Origin: Streptococcus sanguinis
Lineage (GTDB): Bacteria; Bacillota; Bacilli; Lactobacillales; Streptococcaceae
Direction of reading: 5' to 3'
Assembly: GCF_003943655.1 (NCBI RefSeq)
Contig: NZ_RJMM01000004.1
Location: forward strand, 13,591-77,590
Length of the DNA: 64,000 nucleotides
Each line of letters starts with the position of its first letter. Positions within the stretch are counted from its first letter, which is position 1. The notes under the pieces were generated by a model. That model was not told the DNA's origin. It was given only the letters and a program-made list of their open reading frames with translations, and made no database searches. Position numbers and translations under genes: made by a program. This document shows, one piece after another, positions 45,270-56,089 of this stretch.

Positions 45270-45297
45270 AACGGAAGTGAACAACTTCCGTTTTATT
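45265..45297. terminator. Bidirectional terminator between plsY and the 5'-nucleotidase gene
   Basis: Perfect 13 bp stem AATAAAACGGAAG with its complement, 7-base loop, T/A-rich on both flanks. It overlaps the plsY stop codon. Confidence 0.9.
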
Positions 45298-45308
45298 GTG
45301 TCTTCTAT

Positions 45309-47465
45309 CTAGTCTTCTTTATGACTTTTCTTGATTCCTGCCAATCCTAAGAATCCTAAAACCATACCAACTAGACTCAGGGAAACTGCTGATTCGCTAC
45401 CTGTCTGTGGCAGTTCTTTAGCTGCAGGTTCCTTAATGAAGGCCTTGGCAACATGAACGGCTACTTGCTTGGTTTGTTTTGGAGTATTAACCAGTGGAGC
45501 TGCCTGTTTTCCAGGATCGGCTGCTTTGGCACCAGCTGGGTAGGAAGCTGCATTAGCCGGATCCGTTCCTTGCTTGATTTCTTCAATATCTGTGTAGCCA
45601 TCACCGTCTGTATCCTTAGCGGATGAAATAGAGATAGCGCGTGAGTTTGGATTGATAACCGCATAGGCTGTCAAATCAGCTTTTGCCAAATAGTCTGCGA
45701 AGGCCACATCCATAGATGGTCCTTCCTCGCGAGGGCCACCCAGCATGGTATAGCCGTCACCACCAGCAGCCAAGAAGTCATTTGTTGTCAGATAGTAGGT
45801 CTTATTTGGATCAAGAGGCTCATAAACACCAGTTTCTTTGTTCTTAATCTCGATGTGGAGGACACGCTGATTGGCTGGAAGAGTGGTGTCATAGTAGACT
45901 TTAGCTCCAGAGATTTGCAGGTAACCACCACTCGGTTCTAGCAAGGGTTGTCCGTTCTCATCCAGCACAGGCTTGCCATCTTTCTCCTGAAGAATAGAGC
46001 CCAGAGATTTGGCAAACATATCTGCGATATTTTGACCGGTTACCTTAATTTGTGAAATAGTGTTTCCAAAAGGCAAGACAGCGATGACATCTCCCTTGGT
46101 GATTGGTTTGTCTTTGGCAATAGTTTCGCGTAGGCCGCCTCCGTTAGTAACAGCTAAGTCTGTTTTATTGGCAAAGCCAGTTTGACCATAATCATAGAGA
46201 GCATCTGCGACCACATTACCCAAATTGGTTTCGCGAACGCGGACATTTTCACGGTCTCCATTAAGCTCTACTGGGCTATTCGCTACGATAACTTTGGCAT
46301 TATCTGCGTCGTACCTGGCTTTAATCTTGCTGACCATGTCTGCCACAACTGGGTCTGGAGCGACTTTTTTAGCTGTTTCAGCAGGGATTTGCTGAGGATT
46401 TCCCAGAAGTTGATTGACCTTGAAAGTCACTTTTCCGATATTGTGTAGATAGCTACCGGTCTGGTTGTAAGTAACATTATCACCATAAGTCGTAGACTCT
46501 ACTGTGTGGGAGTGACCGTCAATAACGGTTACACGCTTACCTTTGAGCTTAGGATTTTTCGAAAGAGCTTCAGCCAAGGTTGAGCCGCGCCACTCTGTCG
46601 GAGTTGTCGTGTCAACACCCAAGTGAGCTAGAACAACATAGTTTTTGTAGTTCTTTCCTTCTGCCGCTGCGCGTGCTTCAATTTCATCAATAACCCGATT
46701 AACCTCTGTGATTGGATCAGTGAAGGTCACACCTTGGACGTTTTTAGGGTGAGTTTTTGTAGCAGTTTCTGGTGTTGTCACACCGATGACTACAAACTCA
46801 TCTCCCTCAACCGCTGGGTCCTTGTCCACAATGGTAGATGCTTGGAAAACTCGAGCATTATTGGCGTAAGTGTTAGAACTGAGAAGTGGGAATTTAAGAA
46901 TTTCCTTGTATTTCTTTGCCTCATCCAGACCAAAGTCAAACTCATGGTTACCGACTGCCATAGCATCATAGCCAATTTCATTGAGGATTTTCGCTCGTTC
47001 TTCCCCTTTTGAGCTATTGGAAATTGGCAGCCCTTGGAAAGCATCACCCGCATCCACAACTAGTACTTTAGGATTTTTAGCGCGCTCTTCCTTGATAACA
47101 GTAGCCAGCTTAGCATCACCGATAACACCTTTTTCCTCTACGATGCGACCATGCACATCGTTGGTATGGAGAATCGTAGCCTCTGGTAGATTTTCAGATT
47201 GGGCCGGTGCTGCAGCGGCTTCTGTCGCAGCTGGACCTGCCGGAGCAGCTACATTCTGACTATCTGCTGGCTTTTCTTCTGCTGAAGCTGCTGGAGCAGT
47301 TGGTTGCGCTGCAGATGCTTCCACAGCAGCTGGCTGATTGGTCAACTCAGTCGTTGCCGGCTCTGGACTAGCCTGAGCCTCTTCCGCAGAGACTTGATGC
47401 GCCAAAAAAGCAGGTGCCAAAAGCACTGTTGATAGAACAGGTAAGATGAAAAATTTCTTCTTCAT
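45309..47465 (-). CDS. nt5e: Cell-wall anchored ecto-5'-nucleotidase
   Basis: Surface enzyme that releases adenosine from extracellular AMP. The 718-residue product has a signal peptide (about 1-27), an Ala/Pro-rich stretch (28-93), a metallophosphoesterase domain (ILHTNDVHGR, VVDAGDAFQG, AVGNHEFDFG, IDGHSHT), a 5'-nucleotidase C-terminal domain (TNGGGLRETI, TTNDFLAAGGDGY), a calcium-binding-like repeat DTDGDGYTDIEE (618-629) and an LPQTG sorting signal (685-689) with hydrophobic tail. It agrees with the S. sanguinis Nt5e known to make adenosine. Likely anchored by the SrtA encoded here. Confidence 0.93.
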   Translation of the reverse strand: MKKKFFILPVLSTVLLAPAFLAHQVSAEEAQASPEPATTELTNQPAAVEASAAQPTAPAASAEEKPADSQNVAAPAGPAATEAAAAPAQSENLPEATILHTNDVHGRIVEEKGVIGDAKLATVIKEERAKNPKVLVVDAGDAFQGLPISNSSKGEERAKILNEIGYDAMAVGNHEFDFGLDEAKKYKEILKFPLLSSNTYANNARVFQASTIVDKDPAVEGDEFVVIGVTTPETATKTHPKNVQGVTFTDPITEVNRVIDEIEARAAAEGKNYKNYVVLAHLGVDTTTPTEWRGSTLAEALSKNPKLKGKRVTVIDGHSHTVESTTYGDNVTYNQTGSYLHNIGKVTFKVNQLLGNPQQIPAETAKKVAPDPVVADMVSKIKARYDADNAKVIVANSPVELNGDRENVRVRETNLGNVVADALYDYGQTGFANKTDLAVTNGGGLRETIAKDKPITKGDVIAVLPFGNTISQIKVTGQNIADMFAKSLGSILQEKDGKPVLDENGQPLLEPSGGYLQISGAKVYYDTTLPANQRVLHIEIKNKETGVYEPLDPNKTYYLTTNDFLAAGGDGYTMLGGPREEGPSMDVAFADYLAKADLTAYAVINPNSRAISISSAKDTDGDGYTDIEEIKQGTDPANAASYPAGAKAADPGKQAAPLVNTPKQTKQVAVHVAKAFIKEPAAKELPQTGSESAVSLSLVGMVLGFLGLAGIKKSHKED

Positions 47466-47597
47466 ATAACGAACACTCCTCTTTAGTATTTTGTTATATT
47501 ATACATCTTTTTGGCTCAAAAAGGAACTAAACCACTACAATTTCAACAAACATTCGGTTTTTCAGAAAAATTCTAGAAACTTTTCTTTTTATAATTT

Positions 47598-47625
47598 AAA
47601 AAGACTCTGAAATTCATCAGAGTCT
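47598..47625 (-). terminator. Intrinsic terminator after pyrC
   Basis: Minus strand AGACTCTGA/TCAGAGTCT, perfect 9 bp stem, 6-base loop, T5. Confidence 0.85.
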
Positions 47626-47633
47626 GAACTATA

Positions 47634-48902
47634 TTATCCCTCAAAAACAACTTCCCCATCACAGATGGTAAACTTCACTTGGCCTTTAAGCTTTTCGCCA
47701 ACGAAAGGTGAATTGGCCGCCTTGGAGGCAAAATGATCAGTCACAAGTCTATCTGCTTCTGGGTCAAATATAGTCAAATCGGCTGGGCCGTCCTGAGCGA
47801 TGAAGCCAGCATCAAAACCATACAACTGAGCTGGATTAAGAGTCATTTTCTCTAAAAGTTCCATCAAGCTCAGATGACCAGCCTCAACTAGGTAGGTCAG
47901 TCCCAGAGAAAGCGAAGTCTCAAGACCAGTCATGCCAGAAGGCGCCTGAGTGATATCGGCCACACTCTTCTCATCAGCATGATGTGGAGCATGGTCCGTT
48001 GCAATGACAGAAATGACACCAGATTTGAGCCCCTCGATAACCGCTAGCCGGTCCGATTCTAAGCGCAGAGGTGGATTCATCTTGGCATTGCTACCCTTGG
48101 TCAATAGCAGTGCTTCTGTCTTAGAGAAGTGCTGAGGTGCTGCTTCAGCAGTGACTTGAGCGCCTAGCTTCTGAGCGAATTCCACAACCTTTACACTCTC
48201 AGCCTTGGACAAATGCTGGATATGTACATGAGCCTTTGCATCATAAGCAATCATGACATCGCGGGCAATCATGCTGTATTCTGCCACACCTGTCGCTCCG
48301 CAGATATGAAAATGCTCTTTGGCAATATGCTCATTGAAACCAAGTATGCCGTTGAGATTAGGATCTTCCTCATGCAAGCTGATAAAGGTGTTATTTTTAC
48401 GCGCTTCTACGAGAGCCTTGCGGACAATGCCAGCGTTGGTCAGCGGAATACCGTCATCAGAAAAACCTACTGCACCTGCTGCCAAGAGACCTTGGAAATC
48501 TGTCAGATGCTGCCCATCAAAATTCTCTGTAATTGTTGCAATCGACTTGATATGGATATTTTCACGACTAGCCGACTCCAGTACTTCTTTCAGGGTTTCA
48601 ACCGTAGAGATGGTCGGATTGGTATTGGCCATCATAACAACAGTCGTAAAGCCACCTGCTGCTGCTGCCAAGGCCCCCGTATGAATATCTTCCTTATGAG
48701 TCTGGCCCGGCTCCCTGAAATGGACGTGTATATCCACCAAACCAGGAGCCACAACCAAACCACTGGCATCAATAACTGTTGCTCCTTCCACCTGCAAATC
48801 TTGACCGATTTTGACAATTTTCTTCCCCTCGACCAATAGGTCAGTAATTTGGTCAAAACCAGTCTTAGGATCCATAACTCGTCCGTTTTTGATTAATAGC
48901 AT
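47634..48902 (-). CDS. pyrC: Dihydroorotase
   Basis: Cyclises carbamoyl aspartate to dihydroorotate in pyrimidine synthesis. The 422-residue class I enzyme has the zinc-binding [12 protein letters not shown], the [13 protein letters not shown] segment, [17 protein letters not shown] and the catalytic [18 protein letters not shown] precedes the ATG. It follows ung and the NUDIX gene, the same ung-mutX-pyrC order as pneumococcus. No PyrR site was found upstream, unlike the pyrK and pyrF units of this window. Confidence 0.96.
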   Translation of the reverse strand: MLLIKNGRVMDPKTGFDQITDLLVEGKKIVKIGQDLQVEGATVIDASGLVVAPGLVDIHVHFREPGQTHKEDIHTGALAAAAGGFTTVVMMANTNPTISTVETLKEVLESASRENIHIKSIATITENFDGQHLTDFQGLLAAGAVGFSDDGIPLTNAGIVRKALVEARKNNTFISLHEEDPNLNGILGFNEHIAKEHFHICGATGVAEYSMIARDVMIAYDAKAHVHIQHLSKAESVKVVEFAQKLGAQVTAEAAPQHFSKTEALLLTKGSNAKMNPPLRLESDRLAVIEGLKSGVISVIATDHAPHHADEKSVADITQAPSGMTGLETSLSLGLTYLVEAGHLSLMELLEKMTLNPAQLYGFDAGFIAQDGPADLTIFDPEADRLVTDHFASKAANSPFVGEKLKGQVKFTICDGEVVFEG

Positions 48903-48914
48903 CGTCTTATCTCC

Positions 48915-49379
48915 TTATTCGTAAAAGTCCACCTGCGTATCCAATAGCTTATCTCCGTCATAAACAAACTTTGCAGAAAAGAAAGGCTTGTCTTCTAAAA
49001 GCCACTCAACAAAAGTATGATCGCCTTCCCAGGTTGGTTTAGATAAAACCTGGTCATAGGGCACCCATTCCAAAGTCCCTTCGTTGCATTCAATCAGTTC
49101 ACCCTCAAACTCAGTCACCTTGAAGACATAGGTGTACCAGTCCAAATTAGGAGTAAACTCTGGAAAAGTGATAACGCCTTTGAGGACAGGCTTGGCCTTT
49201 AGACCTGTTTCCTCTAGAATCTCGCGTGCAGCACATTCCTGCGGAGTCTCTCCTCGCTCTAGCTTGCCACCGACACCAATCCACTTCCCAGCATGAACAT
49301 CATTGGGCTTTTTGTTGCGGTGCAACATAAGAAACTCCCGGCCATTATCGATATAACAAATCGTTGCTAACTGAACCAT
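48915..49379 (-). CDS. mutX: NUDIX hydrolase, MutX/MutT-like
   Basis: A 154-residue NUDIX protein that probably hydrolyses 8-oxo-dGTP. The NUDIX box GGKLERGETPQECAAREI then LEETGL fits G-x5-E-x7-R-E-U-x-E-E-x-G-U exactly, and FRNKKPNDVHAGKW-type substrate-loop residues (HRNKKPNDVHAGKWIGVG) precede it. ATG at 49379 has AGGAGG immediately upstream; the longer frame to 49400 would overlap ung. The symbol is from the streptococcal ung-mutX-pyrC order. It is a repair neighbour of ung. Confidence 0.9.
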   Translation of the reverse strand: MVQLATICYIDNGREFLMLHRNKKPNDVHAGKWIGVGGKLERGETPQECAAREILEETGLKAKPVLKGVITFPEFTPNLDWYTYVFKVTEFEGELIECNEGTLEWVPYDQVLSKPTWEGDHTFVEWLLEDKPFFSAKFVYDGDKLLDTQVDFYE

Positions 49380-49387
49380 ACTACCTC

Positions 49388-50041
49388 CTAAGCTAACCAA
49401 TCAATAGGCTCCAAGCCCTTAGCCACTAAGAAATCATTGGTACGTGAAAAAGGTTTGCTGCCAAAGAAACCACGGTAAGCAGACAGCGGACTTGGGTGAG
49501 CTGACTCGATTATCAAATGTTGGGAATTGCTAATCAAGGCTTTTTTCTTGCGGGCGTAAGAACCCCATAGGATAAAGACAACTGGATCGCTCTTCTCATT
49601 AACTACCTTGATAATAGCATCTGTAAAAGGCTCCCAGATTAAGCCGGCATGCGCATTAGCCTGGCCAGCAGGCACTGTCAGACCAGCATTGAGCAAGAGA
49701 ACCCCTTGCTTAGCCCATGAAGTCAAATCATGCGACTCCTTCACTCCGATATCGTCTGCCAGTTCTTTAAGAATATTCTGCAAAGAAGGCGGAGCTGGAA
49801 TGTCATCAGGTACCGAAAAACTCAAGCCCTGTGCCTGTCTAGGTCCGTGGTAGGGGTCCTGCCCCAAAATAACCACCTTAACATCTGCTAAATCTGTCGT
49901 CTGAATCGCATTAAATACCTTTTCCCGAGGTGGGTAAATGGTCCCTGAAGCATACACTTCGTCTAAAAAATGATTGATTTTTGCAAAATAACCTTCCGGC
50001 AGCTGCTCCTTAATCAAAGCGTGCCAAGCTGAATGTTGCAT
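49388..50041 (-). CDS. ung: Uracil-DNA glycosylase (family 1)
   Basis: Removes uracil from DNA. The 217-residue product has the catalytic motif [20 protein letters not shown] (aspartate in GQDPYHG, about residue 60), LLNAGLTV, and the DNA-intercalating [14 protein letters not shown] loop. GAGGAGA is before the ATG. The NUDIX gene follows with its ribosome binding site overlapping the ung stop region. Confidence 0.97.
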   Translation of the reverse strand: MQHSAWHALIKEQLPEGYFAKINHFLDEVYASGTIYPPREKVFNAIQTTDLADVKVVILGQDPYHGPRQAQGLSFSVPDDIPAPPSLQNILKELADDIGVKESHDLTSWAKQGVLLLNAGLTVPAGQANAHAGLIWEPFTDAIIKVVNEKSDPVVFILWGSYARKKKALISNSQHLIIESAHPSPLSAYRGFFGSKPFSRTNDFLVAKGLEPIDWLA

Positions 50042-50076
50042 ATATGTCTCCTCTCATTTCCTTCGATAAAATTCTC

Positions 50077-50829
50077 TTACCTAATCCACCTAAGCGCTCT
50101 TCTTAGTTCTGCTCTGCCATTTTCCAGAAAACAAGAACCATGGGCTAGTATGATTTTTTCCGGTTGCCAAGCCAGCATCTGCTCTAGACATTCTTTGGCT
50201 TCTTTTTGATGACCAATAAAAGTCATACGGTAGTCAATAGGTGTCTGACCGTCCGGAGCTGCAACTCGAACTAATTTATAAGCCTTGCTGCGAAGCGAAC
50301 TCGGAAAACGATCTGTTTCAAAATTCTCAATCAAATCCGTCAAAATTAAGGTTTGACTATTCTTGTGAAAAAAGACAACTTCTTCAATATAAGGACTTCC
50401 CTTGAAAACCAACTGATCTATCTGGTCTGCCCAAGCTTCAGGAGCCTCATCCGTCAGCTTTTCATCAAAAGAGACCGGGATTTTCTGCTTGGCTGCTCTC
50501 TCCTCAACTCCTGGGCTAGACCAAGCAATTGCCTCAGGATAATGCTTCTTCCAGTCAGCTATATAAGCATAGTGAATCTTATTAGGTGAAACGAGGTCTG
50601 CGACTGGTCCCAAAGCGTCCAACTGGTCAAACAAGTCTTGATTTGGCTGGATTGGTGAATGGCACCAGAGCTGGCCATTTGCTAACTTGATGACAGTCAT
50701 GCGGGTTGAAAAGGGGAGATTTGTCAGCACCGCATCCATCTCAATCAAATCACCGTCGACAATCCAGATATTCTCAGCAATGGGCTTCAAGCTATAAAGC
50801 GGTTCATAGATAGGAACAGGTCTTTTCAT
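50077..50829 (-). CDS. DUF4336 family protein (metallo-hydrolase-like fold)
   Basis: A 250-residue protein starting MKRPVPIYEPLYSLKPIAEN, with a core like metallo-beta-lactamase-fold proteins but without the usual H-x-H-x-D-H metal motif. KIILAHGSCFLENGRAELRRAL at the C-terminus and the VVFFHKNSQTLILTDLIENF segment fit DUF4336, a family of unknown function. Its ATG overlaps the stop of the upstream membrane protein gene as ATGA, so the two are translationally coupled. A role next to glycosyl transfer is only a context guess. Confidence 0.78.
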   Translation of the reverse strand: MKRPVPIYEPLYSLKPIAENIWIVDGDLIEMDAVLTNLPFSTRMTVIKLANGQLWCHSPIQPNQDLFDQLDALGPVADLVSPNKIHYAYIADWKKHYPEAIAWSSPGVEERAAKQKIPVSFDEKLTDEAPEAWADQIDQLVFKGSPYIEEVVFFHKNSQTLILTDLIENFETDRFPSSLRSKAYKLVRVAAPDGQTPIDYRMTFIGHQKEAKECLEQMLAWQPEKIILAHGSCFLENGRAELRRALRWIR

Positions 50830-52364
50830 TTCAAAGATTCCTTCTTTCTAGTCCAAAAGCGAAACTTCCCTATATATTGAGGGTATTGGGCTAATCCTAG
50901 GGCGGACAGAATCAGAATCTGTGGCAAAAACTGAATCAGGTATCTCGTCTTTCCTCCCTCGAAAATCTGCAAAAAGAGCAGGCCGCCAAAAACAGCTAAG
51001 GTTAGAAAATTCATCTCATCACTGGAGCGATATTTCCAAAGGGCAAAGACAAGTCCTGCTGCCATGACAATCCAAACCACCTGCTTGGACAGCGAGAAAT
51101 AGACAAATTCTGATTTGTCAGTATTCAAGAAGAAGTCACGGACAAACTGAGTAAAGGGATTATTCTTCGTATCTTTGTAAAAGGGCGATATATAAGGTGT
51201 CTTTTCATTTTCGACACTGCGGTAGAGCCAGCCCAAATCTCCTTCAGCTACAGTCAGAGACTGCTTATGGAAGAGATGGTGAGCTAAAGTAAAAGGATTA
51301 TATTCACTTAAGCGCCGCTTGATTTCCTTGATAACATATTCCTTGGCAAACATGCCATTGTTATAGTCATACTGCTTGTCAGGCTCAATATACTGCAAGA
51401 GCCCTTCTTTCATATCTTCCTGATTGTGGCCATTGAAGGTCAGACCCAAATTAATAAAGAGCAATGGGCCTTTTGCCAAGCCCTCTCCCTCCATAATCGG
51501 CACTTCCGTCTGGTGCTTGGACCAGTAATGCAGCGGGGCATAGCTAATCGCAAAACTGCAAGCAAAAACGACTAGTGTCAGAAAAAACTTGTTCCAGTTC
51601 TTTTTGAAAAAGAGGACTCCGAAGACAGCTATCAGCAGAATCATTACTGTCGGTCTAAAGAAGAAAGCCAGACTAGTCATTAGCCCAAGCAAAATACTGC
51701 GCCAAACCAGCTGTCTACTGTTCTCCTCTCCTCTCAGCAATCCCAGAACTAGGAAAATCTGCAGACTAATGAAAGGCAGAGGCGGAATGTCCGTATACAT
51801 TGAAAAGAAATAAGGAGAAAAGCCCAGTAAAAGCACATAAAGACTAAATACAGCATCTGCAGTCTTTTGTGAAAAATACTTTTGGCAGCCCTTATAGAGA
51901 ATCAAGGCCGTCACGTTAGTATAAAGAATATTCAAGGCCTGCATGACCCATAGACCAGATTCCCCAAATACATTAAAGAAAAAACGCTCGTAGAGAAATA
52001 GTGAGACATTGTTAGGGTTGCGGGTCAGATAGCTGGAAATGGAGCTTTCTTTCAGAGTTTTGAATGCTCCTGTAAAGACTACTGCTGCATCCCGCCTAAT
52101 CAAAAGTTCTGCCGAAAAGAGCATAATCAGCTGAAAAATAAAGACAGCTAACATAATAAGAAGTTTATGCTTCATCAGCCAATGATAAGCTTTTTCTAGC
52201 AAATGCCGATAGCGATAGGCCAGATAAGCCAAGCCAGCAAAAGCAATCATAGCTATACTATTCAGCTCTGCAACATGCCAGACGGCAATCAGAAACCAGT
52301 GAACAGCCGTAATCAGCATCACTTTCTGTAATATCGAAAAGGATAGATGATAAATCTTAGACAT
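50826..52364 (-). CDS. Multi-spanning membrane protein, GT-C glycosyltransferase-like
   Basis: A 512-residue integral membrane protein with about 10-12 hydrophobic segments. The first extracytoplasmic loop has RRDAAVVFTGAFK and the second YTDIPPLPF, positions where GT-C transferases (PMT/ArnT-like) carry acidic catalytic residues. It resembles the TIGR03766-type proteins of streptococci and lactobacilli from memory, whose substrate is unknown. TATAAT stands six bases before the ATG with no ribosome binding site, so a leaderless mRNA is predicted. The DUF4336 gene is coupled behind it. Confidence 0.8.
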   Translation of the reverse strand: MSKIYHLSFSILQKVMLITAVHWFLIAVWHVAELNSIAMIAFAGLAYLAYRYRHLLEKAYHWLMKHKLLIMLAVFIFQLIMLFSAELLIRRDAAVVFTGAFKTLKESSISSYLTRNPNNVSLFLYERFFFNVFGESGLWVMQALNILYTNVTALILYKGCQKYFSQKTADAVFSLYVLLLGFSPYFFSMYTDIPPLPFISLQIFLVLGLLRGEENSRQLVWRSILLGLMTSLAFFFRPTVMILLIAVFGVLFFKKNWNKFFLTLVVFACSFAISYAPLHYWSKHQTEVPIMEGEGLAKGPLLFINLGLTFNGHNQEDMKEGLLQYIEPDKQYDYNNGMFAKEYVIKEIKRRLSEYNPFTLAHHLFHKQSLTVAEGDLGWLYRSVENEKTPYISPFYKDTKNNPFTQFVRDFFLNTDKSEFVYFSLSKQVVWIVMAAGLVFALWKYRSSDEMNFLTLAVFGGLLFLQIFEGGKTRYLIQFLPQILILSALGLAQYPQYIGKFRFWTRKKESLK

Positions 52365-52370
52365 AGCTCT

Positions 52371-52376
52371 ATTATA
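52371..52376 (-). promoter_or_regulatory. Extended -10 element of the GT-C-like gene, predicted leaderless
   Basis: Minus strand TGGTATAAT, then AGAGCT, then the ATG at 52364. Confidence 0.65.
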
Positions 52377-52430
52377 CCAAACACCGAGATTTTAAGCCAT
52401 TTTTAAAGGCAAGACAAGGACGTTTTACTG

Positions 52431-52462
52431 AAAAATGACCTGAATAAGAGTCAGATCATTTT
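52431..52462 (-). terminator. Intrinsic terminator of the pyrF-pyrE unit
   Basis: Minus strand 12 bp stem with one G-U (52432-52443 with 52451-52462), 7-base loop, T-rich tail, 14 bp past the pyrE stop. Confidence 0.8.
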
Positions 52463-52475
52463 ATTTCTATTCGGT

Positions 52476-53105
52476 CTAGGCCTGCCAATTTTCTTGGTCA
52501 TGCTTAAATTTCTCAAGCAAGGCCAAGCCCTCAGGACTGACATACCCCTCTGCTTCAGCCAGAGTGATTAGCTCAGTGTAGTTAGAAAGGGTCACCAATT
52601 TGACACCCGCTTCATTGAAGTTCTTTTCTGCCTTTGGCAGCTCATAGGTAAAGATAGCCGCTGCTCCAACCACATCCGCACCTTCACGTTTAGCGGCAGC
52701 GATAGCATCCAAGACCGAACCTCCCGTCGAGATTAAGTCCTCAATGACTACCATTTTTTGCCCTGGTGCTACGCGACCTTCGATTTGATTGCCCGCTCCG
52801 TGATCTTTTGGTTTGCTGCGGATATAGGCAAATGGCAGGTTCATCTTATCTGCAATAATAGCTCCGTGAGGAATACCTGCTGTCGCAGTTCCAGCAATGA
52901 CTTCTACATCTGGAAATTCCGCCCGAATCTTTTCGACGAAACCATCTTCAATCAAGGTCCGAGTTTCTGGATAAGCCAAGGTCACACGGTTATCTGTATA
53001 TATAGGTGACTTGATGCCCGACGCCCATGTAAAAGGCTCTTCTGGCTTCAAATACACTGCTTTGATTTTCAATAAATCACGCGCAATCTCTTTTGCTAAA
53101 GTCAT
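52476..53105 (-). CDS. pyrE: Orotate phosphoribosyltransferase
   Basis: Joins orotate with PRPP to make orotidine monophosphate. The 209-residue product has the family start [19 protein letters not shown], the YTDNR substrate segment, the flexible-loop lysines in [17 protein letters not shown], and the PRPP-binding motif [18 protein letters not shown]. It follows pyrF after 78 bp and is the last gene of the pyrF-pyrE unit under PyrR control. Confidence 0.97.
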   Translation of the reverse strand: MTLAKEIARDLLKIKAVYLKPEEPFTWASGIKSPIYTDNRVTLAYPETRTLIEDGFVEKIRAEFPDVEVIAGTATAGIPHGAIIADKMNLPFAYIRSKPKDHGAGNQIEGRVAPGQKMVVIEDLISTGGSVLDAIAAAKREGADVVGAAAIFTYELPKAEKNFNEAGVKLVTLSNYTELITLAEAEGYVSPEGLALLEKFKHDQENWQA

Positions 53106-53183
53106 TTTTTGCTCCTTATAAATTTGAATGTTTTTGATGCTGTTAATTCGATGAACGATTTAATTCGAATTTCTTGTTATTGT

Positions 53184-53876
53184 CTAGCTATTCCACTGCT
53201 TCTTGATCTCATGGTAAGCATCCCAAGGATTTTCAGCTTGGATAATCGGACGGCCGACTACAATATAATCACTGCCGATTTGATGAGCTTCCTGCGGAGT
53301 CATGACCCGCTTTTGGTCGCCGATTTCCGCTCCAGCTGGTCGAATACCTGGTGTCACACAAAGGAAGCCTTCGGCAGTAGCCGCCTTAATCAGTTCCACT
53401 TCTTGAGCTGAGCAAACCACACCATCCAAACCGGCTTCCTTAGCCTTCCGAGCGTAATTGACAACAGACTCCTGGACCGTGGTCTGGATATTTTGGCAAT
53501 CACGCATATCTTCCTCGCTGGTCGAGGTCAGCTGGGTCACCGCAACCAACTTAGCCTTATCCCCCAAGACCTTCTTGGCCTCGCTCATCATTTCCACACC
53601 GCCTGCTGCATGGACCGTCACCATGTCGATACCAAAAGTTCCTAAGACAGACATGGCTGAGCGCACCGTATTGGGAATATCGTGCAGTTTCAGATCCAAG
53701 AAAATGCTGTGTCCAAGACCTTTCAGATAATGAACGATTTCTGGACCGATGGCATAGAAGAATTCCATGCCGATTTTGACATAGAGTTTTTCATCTTCCG
53801 GAAAATGCTCCAAGAAATCTTTGACATCGTCAAAAGATGGAAAGTCGAGGGCGATAATAGGCCGTTCTTCACGCAT
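53184..53876 (-). CDS. pyrF: Orotidine 5'-phosphate decarboxylase
   Basis: Decarboxylates OMP to UMP, the last step of the pathway. The 230-residue TIM barrel has the lysine-aspartate catalytic array in [35 protein letters not shown] and the phosphate-binding [13 protein letters not shown]. The frame extends to 53945 through the leader, but ATG at 53876 ([12 protein letters not shown]) fits the family, with AAAGGAG about 11 bases upstream. A PyrR attenuator (53972-54081) and a promoter lie directly upstream, so pyrF-pyrE can be transcribed independently of pyrK-pyrDb. Confidence 0.97.
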   Translation of the reverse strand: MREERPIIALDFPSFDDVKDFLEHFPEDEKLYVKIGMEFFYAIGPEIVHYLKGLGHSIFLDLKLHDIPNTVRSAMSVLGTFGIDMVTVHAAGGVEMMSEAKKVLGDKAKLVAVTQLTSTSEEDMRDCQNIQTTVQESVVNYARKAKEAGLDGVVCSAQEVELIKAATAEGFLCVTPGIRPAGAEIGDQKRVMTPQEAHQIGSDYIVVGRPIIQAENPWDAYHEIKKQWNS

Positions 53877-53971
53877 GAGGGGAAAATCTCCTTTTAAATT
53901 ATTATCTTCAAAAAAGTCCATTAGGCATTTATATCTCAAAACCAACCTTCAGGTTAGGCTCAGAGACATAG

Positions 53972-54081
53972 AAAAAACCTTGCCCGAGAGCAAGGTTACA
54001 CGAAAATGTGGCAGTATCTGCCATTCAAACGTATGCACCTTAGTAGCCTCTCTGGACTTCTTTAAAGGTTATATTTAGTTC
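53972..54081 (-). promoter_or_regulatory. PyrR-controlled attenuator of pyrF-pyrE
   Basis: The leader begins with the PyrR-binding box AGTCCAGAGAGGCTACTAAG (minus strand, 54039-54058). At its end a terminator hairpin AACCTTGC/GCAAGGTT (53976-53983 with 53990-53997) is followed by T6. AACCTTTAAAG near the 5' end and CTAAGGT in the box can pair in an alternative antiterminator. UMP-bound PyrR is known to favour the terminator form. Confidence 0.92.
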
Positions 54082-54110
54082 ATTCTATAATTTCACAGCA
54101 GGATTGTCAA
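54082..54110 (-). promoter_or_regulatory. Promoter of pyrF-pyrE
   Basis: Minus strand TTGACA (54105-54110), 17 bp, TAGAAT (54082-54087), placed 14 bp after the pyrDb stop. Confidence 0.85.
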
Positions 54111-54124
54111 GTAAAAATGTAACT

Positions 54125-55881
<1,757 letters not shown>

Positions 55882-55902
55882 GACAACCTCACTTTCTACA
55901 AG

Positions 55903-56009
55903 AAAAAACCTCGCCGCAGCAAGGTTTCGCAAAAAACAAGGCAGCCAACTGCCTCTTATACCGTTTTTCCTACCTTGCAGCCTCACTGGACTTGATTAAA
56001 GGTTAAATT
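55903..56009 (-). promoter_or_regulatory. PyrR-controlled attenuator of pyrK-pyrD
   Basis: PyrR box AGTCCAGTGAGGCTGCAAGG (minus strand, 55973-55992) near the 5' end of the leader, then a middle hairpin (GGCAG/CTGCC) and a terminator AACCTTGC/GCGAGGTT (55907-55914 with 55919-55926, one G-U) followed by T6. Confidence 0.92.
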
Positions 56010-56015
56010 GTAAAC

Positions 56016-56044
56016 ATTATATCGTTAGAGATGAGGAATGTCAA
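56016..56044 (-). promoter_or_regulatory. Consensus promoter of pyrK-pyrD
   Basis: Minus strand TTGACA (56039-56044), exactly 17 bp, TATAAT (56016-56021): a perfect consensus housekeeping promoter. Confidence 0.92.
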
Positions 56045-56089
56045 GGCATAAAAATATCAGAATTTTCATAGCTCATACTAATCAAAGCT

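Noticed and set aside
48916-48923. Exact TACGAATA competence box upstream of pyrC
   Set aside because: It is formed by the last codons and stop of the mutX gene (Tyr-Glu-stop) and lies 13 bases before the pyrC ATG, so transcription would start inside the ribosome binding site; probably chance.
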